Positions 52,194-59,506 of a stretch of DNA of 64,000 nucleotides are shown piece by piece; positions within the stretch are counted from its first letter, which is position 1; every line of letters starts with the position of its first letter. The DNA is taken from positions 1 to 64,000 of the forward strand of contig CAZUDI010000002.1 of assembly GCA_964618975.1 (NCBI GenBank), in the 5' to 3' direction. The translations under genes were made by a program, and so were the position numbers. Source of the stretch: CAZUDI01 sp964618975. GTDB lineage: Bacteria; Desulfobacterota; Desulfomonilia; UBA1062. A model generated the notes under the pieces. The model was given only the letters and a program-made list of their open reading frames with translations, did no database searches and had not been told where the DNA came from.

Positions 52194-53404
52194 TACAGCG
52201 AACAGGTGCGGCACTCACGGCCATCCTTGTGACTGCCGTCCTGGCAGGGGCCTTGACGCCCCTGGAGGCGGCCTCCTCCCGGGAGGTGCCCGCACGCGCG
52301 AGCCTCGTCGGGGGCAACACCGTCTTTGCCGTACAGCTCTATCGCGAACTCGCGTCCACCAAGGGCAACCTCTTCTTCTCGCCCCTGAGCATCTCTTCGG
52401 CCCTGGGCATGACCTATGCCGGCGCCCGCGGGGAGACAGAACGCGAGATGCAGCAGGCCCTGCACTTCGAGCTGGGCCAGGCCCGACTGCATGCGGCCTT
52501 CAAGGGCCTCAACCGGGAACTTATGCGGGGGGCCGTCAAAGACGGACAGCAGCTGAACATCGCCAACGGACTGTGCCTCACCGGCGGGGAGGTGAGCGAC
52601 GATTTCAAACGCCTGCTGCAGGACAACTACGAGGCCGAAATCTTCTCCGGCTCGCTGGAGACCATCAACGCCTGGGTCAAGGGCAAAACCGAAGGCCGCA
52701 TCCCCCGCATACTTGAGCGGCTCGACCCCGATTCGGTCTGCGTGCTCCTGAACGCCATCTACTTCAAGGGCTTCTGGGAAAGCCGCTTCGATAAACGCCG
52801 CACGCTGGCGGCACCCTTCAGCATCTCAGCCGACAGGCAGGTGAAGGTTCCCCTCATGTATCAGAAGGGTGACTTCCGTCTCCTGGCCGAGTCGGATTTT
52901 CAGGCCCTCGCGCTCCCGTACCGGGAGGGGCGCCTCTCCATGATCGTCCTGCTGCCGCAGGCGCCCGACGGCCTGGCCTCCCTGGAAAAACGCCTGACCA
53001 CCGAGAACCTTGCGGCCTGGCTGGCGGAACTGGATCAGGGGACCGTACAGGAGCTGCATCTCTATCTGCCGAAATTCAAGCTGGAAACCGGATATGACCT
53101 GGTACCGACCTGCCGGCAGCTGGGCATGCACGCGGCCTTCGACCCCGGCGGCGGGGCCGATTTCAGTGGCATGGGCTGGCCCAAAGGAAAGCTCTGGATC
53201 TCCCAGATCAGGCATAAGGCCTTTGTCGAGGTCGATGAGGAGGGGACCGAGGCCGCGGCTGCCACGGCCGTGGAGATGAGAACCCTGGCCCTCCAGCAGT
53301 ATCCGGTCTTTCGTGCCGACCACCCCTTCCTCTTCCTGATCCGCGACAACCCCACCGGATGTATCCTGTTCATGGGTCGTGTGGTCGACCCTCTGGCCGG
53401 GTGA
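52190..53404 (+). CDS. Secreted serpin (serine protease inhibitor)
   Basis: 404 residues with a cleavable signal peptide (AGALTPLEAAS). Serpin hallmarks are FFSPLSISSALGMTYAGARG, NAIYFKGFWESRFD, the hinge VEVDEEGTEAAAATAVEM (short Ala residues, as in inhibitory serpins) and the closing HPFLFLIRDNPTGCILFMGRV. The reactive loop follows the hinge, around EMRTLALQQ; the exact P1 residue is uncertain. Serpins are patchy in bacteria, so horizontal spread is likely. Coupled to the lipoprotein hydrolase by an ATGA overlap. Confidence 0.92.
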   Translation: MIQRTGAALTAILVTAVLAGALTPLEAASSREVPARASLVGGNTVFAVQLYRELASTKGNLFFSPLSISSALGMTYAGARGETEREMQQALHFELGQARLHAAFKGLNRELMRGAVKDGQQLNIANGLCLTGGEVSDDFKRLLQDNYEAEIFSGSLETINAWVKGKTEGRIPRILERLDPDSVCVLLNAIYFKGFWESRFDKRRTLAAPFSISADRQVKVPLMYQKGDFRLLAESDFQALALPYREGRLSMIVLLPQAPDGLASLEKRLTTENLAAWLAELDQGTVQELHLYLPKFKLETGYDLVPTCRQLGMHAAFDPGGGADFSGMGWPKGKLWISQIRHKAFVEVDEEGTEAAAATAVEMRTLALQQYPVFRADHPFLFLIRDNPTGCILFMGRVVDPLAG

Positions 53405-53413
53405 GACACCCGG
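53397..53413. terminator. Hairpin at the serpin stop codon, possible terminator
   Basis: CCGGGTG-AGA-CACCCGG is a perfect 7-bp stem spanning the serpin stop codon. It lies between convergent genes (serpin and nhaA). There is no T-run, so intrinsic termination is uncertain. Confidence 0.35.
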
Positions 53414-53506
53414 GGATGTGCCCCCGATATCCCGCCTGCCGGCAGATCATGAAGCACATCGCCGCTGCCGGAGATCACCCCTGATCTGTGTGCAATGTCT
53501 TTCATT

Positions 53507-54922
53507 CTAGACGACATCGCTCAGGTTTTCGGCTGTTACGGTCGTGTCTTGCCCGCTGTGGTGGGATGCCACCCAGAGCCATGCGATGCCGATGATACCG
53601 GAAATCAAGGACGACAGGACAATACTGGTCTTGGCAATTGTCAACACATCGCCCTGGGAGCCGAAGGAAAGCTCTGCAATGAATATGGACATGGTGAACC
53701 CGATCCCACCGAGCAGACCCACCCCTATGACGTGACGCATAGCGGCTCCCTCGGGAAGCGTGAGGATCTTGAGTCTTATAAATATCCAGGAAAACAGTGC
53801 AATTCCTGTAGGCTTTCCGATGATGAGCCCGCACATTATGCCCCGCGAGACCGGATGTGAGGCAACAGGAAGCAGCGCATTGGAATCGATGGTGATCCCA
53901 GCGTTGGCCAGGGCAAACAAGGGGATGACAATCAGCGCCACGGGCAGGTGGAAAGAATCGAGCATCCGCTGCAGGGGCGGCTCAGCCAGGTGATGCTCAA
54001 GATCGATCGACCTGAGCACGGACTGCTGTTCCAGGTTGCTCAGGAGGCATTCCTGTGCACGGCAGGCATCGTCGAACTCCAAAGTGAGCTCTCGCAGCCG
54101 TTTACCGAAGATCGAAGGGTCGTAGCGTCCATGTGCAGGTATGCAGAGGGCTATCAGTGCCCCGGATACTGCCGCGTCTACACCCGCAAACAGCATCGAA
54201 AGCCACAGAATGATCCCCATGAAAACATAGGGCACGTTCCTGCGCACACCTCCCAGGTTGAATACCGCGAGGATCATAAAAGCGGCCACTGCAGAAACGA
54301 GGGCCCCATAATGGATGGCCTTGGTATAGAAGACGGCGATAACGGCTACAGCTGCCAGATCGTCCACAATGGCAAGGGATACCAGGAAGATCAAAAGCGA
54401 ATGCGGGATGCGCTTTCCGAGAAAGACGAGTGCACCGACGCAGAACGCAATATCCGTCGTCATGGGGATACCCCACCCTGCGGCATATTCCCCTTTTGAA
54501 TTGAATCCATAGTAGATGAGGGCCGGAACCAGCATGCCGCCGAGTGCCGCTACGATGGGCAGACCCGCGTTCTTCAGGTCGGACAACTCGCCCACAAGGA
54601 TCTCGCGTTTGATCTCAAGACCCACGACGAAGAAAAAAAAGGCCATGCATCCCTCGTTGATCCAGTGCAGGGCACTGCGTTCGAGTGTCCATTCTCCGAT
54701 ACTGACGCCCAAGGGAATATGAACGAGATACGCGTAAATCTCACTGAAAGGCGAGTTGGCTATGACGATGGCCAGGATCGTGCAGGCCATTAGGACCATA
54801 CTGCTGGTAGATTCCTTCTCTATGAAAGCCTCGAACGGGGTTTTGAGACGATCGAAGGTCCTCTCCCACGGATAGAAGAACCTTCCATCAGATTTCCAGC
54901 GACCTCTTCTCCCTCTGGTCAT
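53507..54922 (-). CDS. nhaA: Na+/H+ antiporter NhaA
   Basis: 471 residues with about twelve membrane helices. The transport-site pair of aspartates is visible in SLAIVDDLAAVAVIA, and FFFVVGLEIKREI and GGMLVPALIYYGFN are family landmarks. An insertion of about 60 residues (FGKRLRELTLEFDDACRAQE) interrupts the second half, as in some longer NhaA proteins. It exchanges cytoplasmic Na+ for external H+ and supports pH and salt balance. It converges on the serpin. Confidence 0.96.
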   Translation of the reverse strand: MTRGRRGRWKSDGRFFYPWERTFDRLKTPFEAFIEKESTSSMVLMACTILAIVIANSPFSEIYAYLVHIPLGVSIGEWTLERSALHWINEGCMAFFFFVVGLEIKREILVGELSDLKNAGLPIVAALGGMLVPALIYYGFNSKGEYAAGWGIPMTTDIAFCVGALVFLGKRIPHSLLIFLVSLAIVDDLAAVAVIAVFYTKAIHYGALVSAVAAFMILAVFNLGGVRRNVPYVFMGIILWLSMLFAGVDAAVSGALIALCIPAHGRYDPSIFGKRLRELTLEFDDACRAQECLLSNLEQQSVLRSIDLEHHLAEPPLQRMLDSFHLPVALIVIPLFALANAGITIDSNALLPVASHPVSRGIMCGLIIGKPTGIALFSWIFIRLKILTLPEGAAMRHVIGVGLLGGIGFTMSIFIAELSFGSQGDVLTIAKTSIVLSSLISGIIGIAWLWVASHHSGQDTTVTAENLSDVV

Positions 54923-55464
54923 AAACCGTTACCCCTGCTTTACAACGTGATATATCCCCACAGACTCTCCCTGAGAGGACCTCGGTCACGATGGCACGTG
55001 AGCAATGACCGCCCTGACTCCTATATGGCAGGATAATGCAATAACAGGCAGAGTAAACCCTCAACCGGCAAACGAAACGAAGCATAAGGCCTGCCGGTCA
55101 TTGTTGTCTATACGGATCTGCCAGGCCCGTTAGGGCTTGACCGGATAGCCCGTCAGAACTCTTAAAAATTTGCGAGATGCTTTCCAGCCCCTTAAATCCC
55201 ATTTTCTTCCTCCCAGGGGAATGATCCTCAACCACTATGTCTCCTTTCTCCTGGCCCCGACCCCGGGGGCATCAACTGGTCCATCATGATTATGGACCCC
55301 GGGGCCAGTTCTGCCCCCCCCTTGAAGCCGTAAGCCTCTTTGAATTCGACCCCTAGCGATTGAACTTCCCCCTGCACCCGTTTCCCTTGCTCTCCAGTAG
55401 ATCGCAGTGCTATGGTGCCCCCCAAAAAGTGGGGTGCGCTTGCGTCCCCTCAAGGACCGTAGCC
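54923..55464. other. Divergent intergenic region nhaA / spermidine-synthase-like gene
   Basis: 542 bases with no supported gene. The half near nhaA is AT-richer and probably holds its promoter, though no strong hexamer pair stands out. CCGGTCA near 55096 is inverted as TGACCGG near 55140. Copy 4 of the structured element lies at 55283-55347. Confidence 0.45.
55283..55347 (+). repeat. Structured intergenic element, copy 4
   Basis: ATCATGATTATGGACCCC aligns with copy 1. It is followed by the hairpin GGGGC (55301-55305) / GCCCC (55313-55317) and then CTTGAAGCCGTAAGC, related to the stem-loop of the other copies but less well paired. It lies about 118 bases before the spermidine-synthase-like ATG. 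Confidence 0.45.
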
Positions 55465-56184
55465 ATGCCCAAGCCCTGGACCATCATCGACCGCTTCACC
55501 ACGCCCGACAACGCCACGCTGGAACTGCGTCGGCGCGCCGAGGACGACTTCCTCATCTGCCTGAACGGCCGGGTGCTCATGAACAGCCGCGCCCAGCGTT
55601 CGGAGATCGCCCTTGGCTGCCACGGCTGCCGCGGGCTGCAGCATCAGCTCGCCCCGCGGGTCCTCATCGGCGGCCTGGGCATGGGTATCACCCTCAGGGC
55701 GGCCCTCGATGCGCTCCCCGCCGCGGCCCGGGTCGTGGCGGCAGAGATCAACCCCCGAATCGTGGACTGGTGCCGGGGCCCCCTGACGGGACTCACCGGG
55801 GGCGCCGTTTCCGACCCGCGGGTCACGGTGCACGTAGGCGACGTGGCCGAACTCATCCGCAACTGTGTCTTGGAGGGGGGGACGGAAGGCTTTGATGCCA
55901 TTATCCTCGATCTCTACCAGGGGCCGCATTCCGGCACGGACAGCATCCACGACCCCGTCTACGGCAGCCGGGCCATCGCGAGGGCGCACGCGGCCCTTAA
56001 GTCCGGCGGGACCTTCGCCGTCTGGGGCGAAACCAACGATGAGGACTTCTGCCGACGGCTGTCCAGAGGGGGCTTCACCGTCACCCGCGAACGAGTAGGC
56101 CGGGGCGGGTATCGCTATGTGGTCTTCCTGGCCGTCAAGAACGACCGCACACCGCCGTGCAGGCCGGCCCGGCGGTGCCGCTGA
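55465..56184 (+). CDS. Spermidine-synthase-like (SpeE-fold) protein
   Basis: 239 residues from MPKPWTIIDRF, with CAAGGA upstream; the longer open frame is unsupported. It has the Rossmann-type aminopropyl/methyltransferase core: glycine motif IGGLGMGITLRAAL, acidic VVAAEINPRIVDW, and FDAIILDLYQGP. The N-terminal part is short, as in orphan spermidine-synthase-like proteins annotated in many proteobacteria. Whether it makes a polyamine is unknown. Confidence 0.75.
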   Translation: MPKPWTIIDRFTTPDNATLELRRRAEDDFLICLNGRVLMNSRAQRSEIALGCHGCRGLQHQLAPRVLIGGLGMGITLRAALDALPAAARVVAAEINPRIVDWCRGPLTGLTGGAVSDPRVTVHVGDVAELIRNCVLEGGTEGFDAIILDLYQGPHSGTDSIHDPVYGSRAIARAHAALKSGGTFAVWGETNDEDFCRRLSRGGFTVTRERVGRGGYRYVVFLAVKNDRTPPCRPARRCR

Positions 56185-56313
56185 AGTCGCACTCGAATGC
56201 CGGAGATTATGCGGGAGACCTCTCATACTAACCATGGCCAACACTTCAGGGGACAATTCGGCCGGAGCAGGCGGCTCGCACCGATGCGATCCGCCAGGGA
56301 AAGGGGAAGTAAC

Positions 56314-56529
56314 ATGGATTATGAAGGGCGTTTCGTGGATATCGAAATAAAACTGGCCTTCCAGGAAAACACCATCGCACAGCTGGACCATGTCGTCTGC
56401 CGGCAGCAGGCACAGATCGACGAACTGCTGGAGACATGCGCCAGGCTCATGGCGCGCATGCGGGAACTGGCAGGGAGTGCCGCTCTGCCCGCCAGTACGC
56501 CGGGGTGCGAGAAACCGCCCCATTATTAG
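56314..56529 (+). CDS. slyX: SlyX family protein
   Basis: 71 residues, largely one coiled coil (IEIKLAFQENTIAQLDHVV, then RQQAQIDEL). Position and pattern match SlyX, a small proteobacterial protein of unknown function. AAAGGGGAAG precedes the chosen ATG; an upstream frame extension has no ribosome site. The short Cys- and Pro-containing tail resembles the usual PPHY end (here ending KPPHY). Confidence 0.85.
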   Translation: MDYEGRFVDIEIKLAFQENTIAQLDHVVCRQQAQIDELLETCARLMARMRELAGSAALPASTPGCEKPPHY

Positions 56530-56604
56530 AGCACTCATTCTCGCCAAACCACGGCCGGCCCACAAATCGCCACCGCGGTGAAATCCCCTTCACAGGAGAA
56601 AACC

Positions 56605-56850
56605 ATGCCGCATGTCATCGTAAAGCTCTTTCCGGGAAGGACAAAGGCTACGAAGCAGCGCCTGGCCGAAGCCATCACCCGCGACGTGGTCGCGATCGCC
56701 GGATGCACGCAGGACACCGTCTCGGTCGCCATCGAGGAGATCCCCTCCGAGGAATGGGATGCCCGGGTGCGGCAACCGGAGATCCTCGCCCGGCAGGACA
56801 TCCTCTACAAGCACCCGGGCACGGCACCCCCGGAAAAGGAGCCCCGCTGA
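56605..56850 (+). CDS. 4-oxalocrotonate tautomerase family protein
   Basis: 81 residues from MPHVIVKLFPGRT. The start is fixed by the catalytic Pro that must follow Met in this family, and by CAGGAG upstream. The core TKQRLAEAITRDVVAI and VSVAIEEIPSEEW is typical. It probably catalyses keto-enol tautomerisation of an unknown substrate. Length is a little above the usual 60-75. Confidence 0.86.
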   Translation: MPHVIVKLFPGRTKATKQRLAEAITRDVVAIAGCTQDTVSVAIEEIPSEEWDARVRQPEILARQDILYKHPGTAPPEKEPR

Positions 56851-57004
56851 AAACCGCGGATGGCCCTGGTGCGGCGGTTCGTAGCGCATGACCGCTGCAC
56901 AGACGCAAAGGTCAAACCCCATTTCAGAAGCAGCGCCTCCTCTCCTGGGGAAGATCCGGGTCAGTCCTCGAAACCACCGTGACACCTTAAGCGGTAAGGG
57001 AATG

Positions 57005-57093
57005 CGCCCCGGAGCGAATCACAGATATGGTCCCCGGGGCAAACCCTGCACTTTCCTTGTTGCTGCAAGCAGCGGGAGACTCGAACCGGGGCG
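57005..57093 (+). repeat. Structured intergenic element, copy 3 with closing stem
   Basis: The element is enclosed by a perfect 8-bp stem, CGCCCCGG (57005-57012) with CCGGGGCG (57086-57093). Inside are ATCACAGATATGG, the GGGGCAAACC segment, and the stem CTTGTTG (57056-57062), loop CTGCAAG, CAGCGGG (57070-57076). It lies about 140 bases before the ferritin-like gene. This is the copy with the most complete predicted fold. Confidence 0.55.
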
Positions 57094-57137
57094 ATAAAAA
57101 TGTGCTGTACTCCACAGGGGGGCTTCCCCTACAATGA

Positions 57138-57174
57138 CCCTGCACGGTGGTCAAGGGTGCTGCCCCGTGCAGGG
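57138..57174 (+). other. 10-bp hairpin in the ferritin-like gene leader
   Basis: CCCTGCACGG (57138-57147) pairs perfectly with CCGTGCAGGG (57165-57174) around a 17-base loop. It lies 59 bases before the ATG. No T-run follows. It could be a regulatory leader hairpin or an early terminator needing rho. Confidence 0.4.
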
Positions 57175-57232
57175 GGATGCGTCACCCCACGCGCAACAGA
57201 CATATTGTGGGTTGTGAAAGGAGGAAGAGATA

Positions 57233-57538
57233 ATGCCTGAGTTCTGTAATCCGTTTACGGTTCAAAAGGGGGGTCGTATGCTGACCCACGAAGAGCTGGT
57301 GCGCGCGATCAGATTCATGATTGCGGCGGAATACGAGGCCATCCAGCTCTACCAGCAGATCGCGGAGAGTACGGACAACCGCCTCGCCCGGGAAGTCCTG
57401 CTGGACATCGCCAACGAGGAAAAGGAACATGCCGGCGAATTCCTGCGCCTCCTGCGCGAACTGGAGCCCGAGGAGGAGAAGTTCTACCAGGAGGGGTACG
57501 AGGAAGTCGAGGAGATGATCGCCAAGCTGAAGGGCTAG
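57233..57538 (+). CDS. Ferritin-like protein of the encapsulin-cargo type
   Basis: 101 residues. Two helices carry the metal ligands: IAAEYEAIQLYQQIA with its Glu, and IANEEKEHAGEFLRLL with the ExxH. This is the short ferritin-like module found as encapsulin cargo and fused to the encapsulin shell in Pyrococcus; the N-terminal NPFTVQKGGR segment also fits that group. It oxidises ferrous iron and stores it, or passes it into a compartment. No encapsulin shell gene lies in the window. AAAGGAGG precedes the ATG by about ten bases; an ATG at 57278 is an alternative. Confidence 0.78.
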   Translation: MPEFCNPFTVQKGGRMLTHEELVRAIRFMIAAEYEAIQLYQQIAESTDNRLAREVLLDIANEEKEHAGEFLRLLRELEPEEEKFYQEGYEEVEEMIAKLKG

Positions 57539-57593
57539 GCTCCCTGTATCAGCGGTGCTGCGCCTGCCGGGTATGCCGGGAGGTCTTTCAGGG

Positions 57594-57640
57594 TCATGAG
57601 CCCCAGGACGGTCCACTCTTTGCCGCCGCGGGGGGGGAAT
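57594..57640 (+). repeat. Structured intergenic element, partial copy
   Basis: TCATGAGCCCCAGGAC followed by CTCTTTGCCGCCGCGGGG recalls copy 1, with a gap where the GGTATGAA piece should be. It directly precedes the full copy 2, so the two form a tandem. This copy alone would not be convincing. Confidence 0.3.
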
Positions 57641-57654
57641 CCAATGCGGGGCGA

Positions 57655-57715
57655 ATCATGGGTATGAATTCCAGGGCCAGCCTGAGGGCCCTGCTTGCCG
57701 CCGCAATCGGTAAGG
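57655..57715 (+). repeat. Structured intergenic element, copy 2
   Basis: ATCATGGGTATGAATTCC, then a perfect hairpin CAGGGCC (57672-57678) / GGCCCTG (57687-57693), then CTTGCCG (57694-57700), loop CCGCAAT, CGGTAAG (57708-57714). It lies about 93 bases before the Yip1 gene ATG. Its 5' sequence is nearly identical to copy 1, 18 kb away. Confidence 0.55.
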
Positions 57716-57807
57716 TGATTAGTCCAATAGAGACTAAAGGTCCTGTACACCGCGACAGTTTTTCCTGTACTATAAGTACGCAATTCTAAATGAGAGGGGG
57801 AGGAAGC

Positions 57808-58323
57808 ATGGAAGACTTCATGCAGCGGATCATCCGCGCCATGAAACTGGATATCCACCTGTACGAGGAGGTCGAGGCCGACCAGGGGGCCATGGGTCAG
57901 GCCATGGGGGTCGTGATCCTCTCCAGTATCGCCGCCGGCATCGGCGCGATCGGTCAGGCCGGCTCCACCGGCATCCTGCTCGGCACGCTCTCGGCCCTGG
58001 TGGGATGGTTTGTCTGGTCGTATCTCACATTCCTCATTGGCACAAAAATGCTGCCCGAACCACAGACCCAGTCAGACCTGGGGGAGATGCTGCGCACCAT
58101 CGGCTTTGCCAGCGCCCCCGGCCTGGTGCGCATCCTGGGGATCATTCCGGGTCTGATGGGCCTCGTGTTCTTGGCAAGCGGCATCTGGATGCTCATCGCC
58201 GTAGTCATCGCCGTACGGCAGGCCCTCGATTACCAGAGCACCGCCCGTGCGGTGGGCGTGTGTCTGATCGGCTGGATCGCCCAGGCCCTCATTATGGCCG
58301 TGGTCTTTATGATCTTCGGATGA
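57808..58323 (+). CDS. Yip1 family membrane protein
   Basis: 171 residues from MEDFMQRIIRAMKLD, with GGGAGGAAGC before the ATG. It has about five membrane helices and the Yip1-type pattern (YEEVEADQGAMGQAMGVVILSS; MLRTIGFASAPGLVRILGII). Function in bacteria is unknown. It is followed after 25 bases by a DUF493 gene. Confidence 0.82.
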   Translation: MEDFMQRIIRAMKLDIHLYEEVEADQGAMGQAMGVVILSSIAAGIGAIGQAGSTGILLGTLSALVGWFVWSYLTFLIGTKMLPEPQTQSDLGEMLRTIGFASAPGLVRILGIIPGLMGLVFLASGIWMLIAVVIAVRQALDYQSTARAVGVCLIGWIAQALIMAVVFMIFG

Positions 58324-58348
58324 TTCGCCCTCCGATGGGGGCCCAACC

Positions 58349-58597
58349 ATGAAGAAACCGGAGATCGCCTATCCCTGTGATTGGTCCTTCCGCATCATCT
58401 GCGAAGATGAGCAGTGCGTGCGCCAGGCCGTGAAGCTCTGCCTGGGTGAAAGGGATTACACCCTGCATCACGCCAACACCAGCCGCAGCGGGAGGTATGT
58501 CTCGCTCAACCTCACGACGCAGGTCAAAGATGAAGACGATCGCAACCACATCTTCACCCATCTGCAGCAGGTCCCGTCCGTGAGCATGATCCTGTAA
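58349..58597 (+). CDS. DUF493 (YbeD-like) protein
   Basis: 82 residues. IAYPCDWSFRIIC and SRSGRYVSLNLTTQVKDEDDRNHIFTHLQ match the small ferredoxin-like YbeD/DUF493 family. That family is usually beside lipoate genes, but no lipoate gene is here. The role is unknown; regulation by ligand binding has been proposed for the family. Confidence 0.82.
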   Translation: MKKPEIAYPCDWSFRIICEDEQCVRQAVKLCLGERDYTLHHANTSRSGRYVSLNLTTQVKDEDDRNHIFTHLQQVPSVSMIL

Positions 58598-58601
58598 TGA
58601 C

Positions 58602-58623
58602 CGCCGGGGCCAAGCCCCCGGCG
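58602..58623 (+). terminator. GC hairpin after the DUF493 gene
   Basis: CGCCGGGGC and GCCCCCGGCG form a strong stem with a CAA loop a few bases after the stop codon. The following CCTTCATTCC is not a T-run, so termination strength is uncertain. The ribosome site of the next gene (GGAGG) lies about 12 bases on. Confidence 0.45.
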
Positions 58624-58646
58624 CCTTCATTCCGGAGGATGTTTAG

Positions 58647-59423
58647 ATGAAGAGAATCTGGCTGACATCACTGATCTCAGACAAGGAGACCCTCGCACGG
58701 GTGACTTCACCCCTTGCGGGCTACGGACTCGAGGCCCGGGGCCACCAGTGGCAGGACGACCTGGAGCAGATGGCCTGGCGCCTGAGCCGCGAGGAACTGG
58801 TCGACCCCGGCACAAGCCTTTGGGTTATCCTCGCCTCACGGGCCGCCCTGACCCCCCCGGTGCGCTACGGTCTGGCCCTCCTGGCCCTGGCCGTTAAGGC
58901 CGCCCGCGGCACCCCCCTGCCCCTGGTGGTCCTCGGCACGGACAGTCAGCCCCTCGACCCGCTCACGCTGCCCACCCCGCTCAGGGGTGCCGATATCCTC
59001 GACGCCGCCACCCCCGCGCTGACCGCCAAGCTCGTGGCCAAGGTCCACGGTGCATCCCCGGCGCCCGGGGACGCATACCGCCTCGACTGCTACGGCAATC
59101 CCCACATCGGCCAGTGGTTCGAGCTGGGCCCGACCTCCCCGCACACCTGGAACGGCGCCTGCTTCGGGGTGGCCGGGGGAACGATCGCCTTCCAGGCCGT
59201 GGGCCCGTGCGGACAGCTGCCCGAAAAATCCACCCTGGCCTTCCCCGTGCAGGGCCTCGAGATCGCGCTTAGAGCACGCACCTTCAGCGCCTGGGGCGTT
59301 CAGAACGAGCTGGACGGCGAGAGCGCCTACTTCGTCAAGGTCGAAGGTCACCCCGAGGCGCTTGTCTTCGGGGAGTTTCCCGGTGACGAGACCGCGGAAC
59401 TCTTCGTGCTCGAACTGCAATGA
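58647..59423 (+). CDS. Conserved-looking protein of unknown function
   Basis: 258 residues; family not recognised. GGAGGATGTTTAG precedes the ATG. The N-terminal ~110 residues look like an alternating beta-alpha fold (MKRIWLTSLISDKETLARV; TSLWVILASRAALTP; PLPLVVLGTDSQPLDP). The C-terminal half is beta-rich with HIGQWFELGPTS and LVFGEFPGDETAELFVLEL. No signal peptide or membrane helix. It lies next to the signalling module (FHA, PP2C, kinase), convergent with the FHA gene. A TIR-like N-terminal fold is conceivable but there is no clear catalytic Glu motif. Confidence 0.55.
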   Translation: MKRIWLTSLISDKETLARVTSPLAGYGLEARGHQWQDDLEQMAWRLSREELVDPGTSLWVILASRAALTPPVRYGLALLALAVKAARGTPLPLVVLGTDSQPLDPLTLPTPLRGADILDAATPALTAKLVAKVHGASPAPGDAYRLDCYGNPHIGQWFELGPTSPHTWNGACFGVAGGTIAFQAVGPCGQLPEKSTLAFPVQGLEIALRARTFSAWGVQNELDGESAYFVKVEGHPEALVFGEFPGDETAELFVLELQ

Positions 59424-59506
59424 GGCCTCACCCGTCCAGAGGGTTCATCGGTGGCCGGGCCCCGCTGCTGCCAAAGGGGCTGCCGCTCGTGGGTCTTGTC
59501 CCCGTC

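Larger units (their letters stand above)
56851..57232. other. Long leader region upstream of the ferritin-like gene
   Basis: 382 bases without a supported gene. It holds copy 3 of the structured element (57005-57093) and a second 10-bp hairpin (57138-57174). A further GCGT/ACGC hairpin lies near 57180. The density of secondary structure suggests post-transcriptional control of the downstream gene. No clear promoter is seen. Confidence 0.5.

Noticed and set aside
57005..57093. Element copy 3 as a c-di-GMP-I (GEMM) riboswitch
   Set aside because: GGGCAAACC is shared with GEMM, but the GNRA-capped helix, the ACGCAAAGCC segment and the CCGG receptor part are missing. The four copies agree with each other better than with GEMM.
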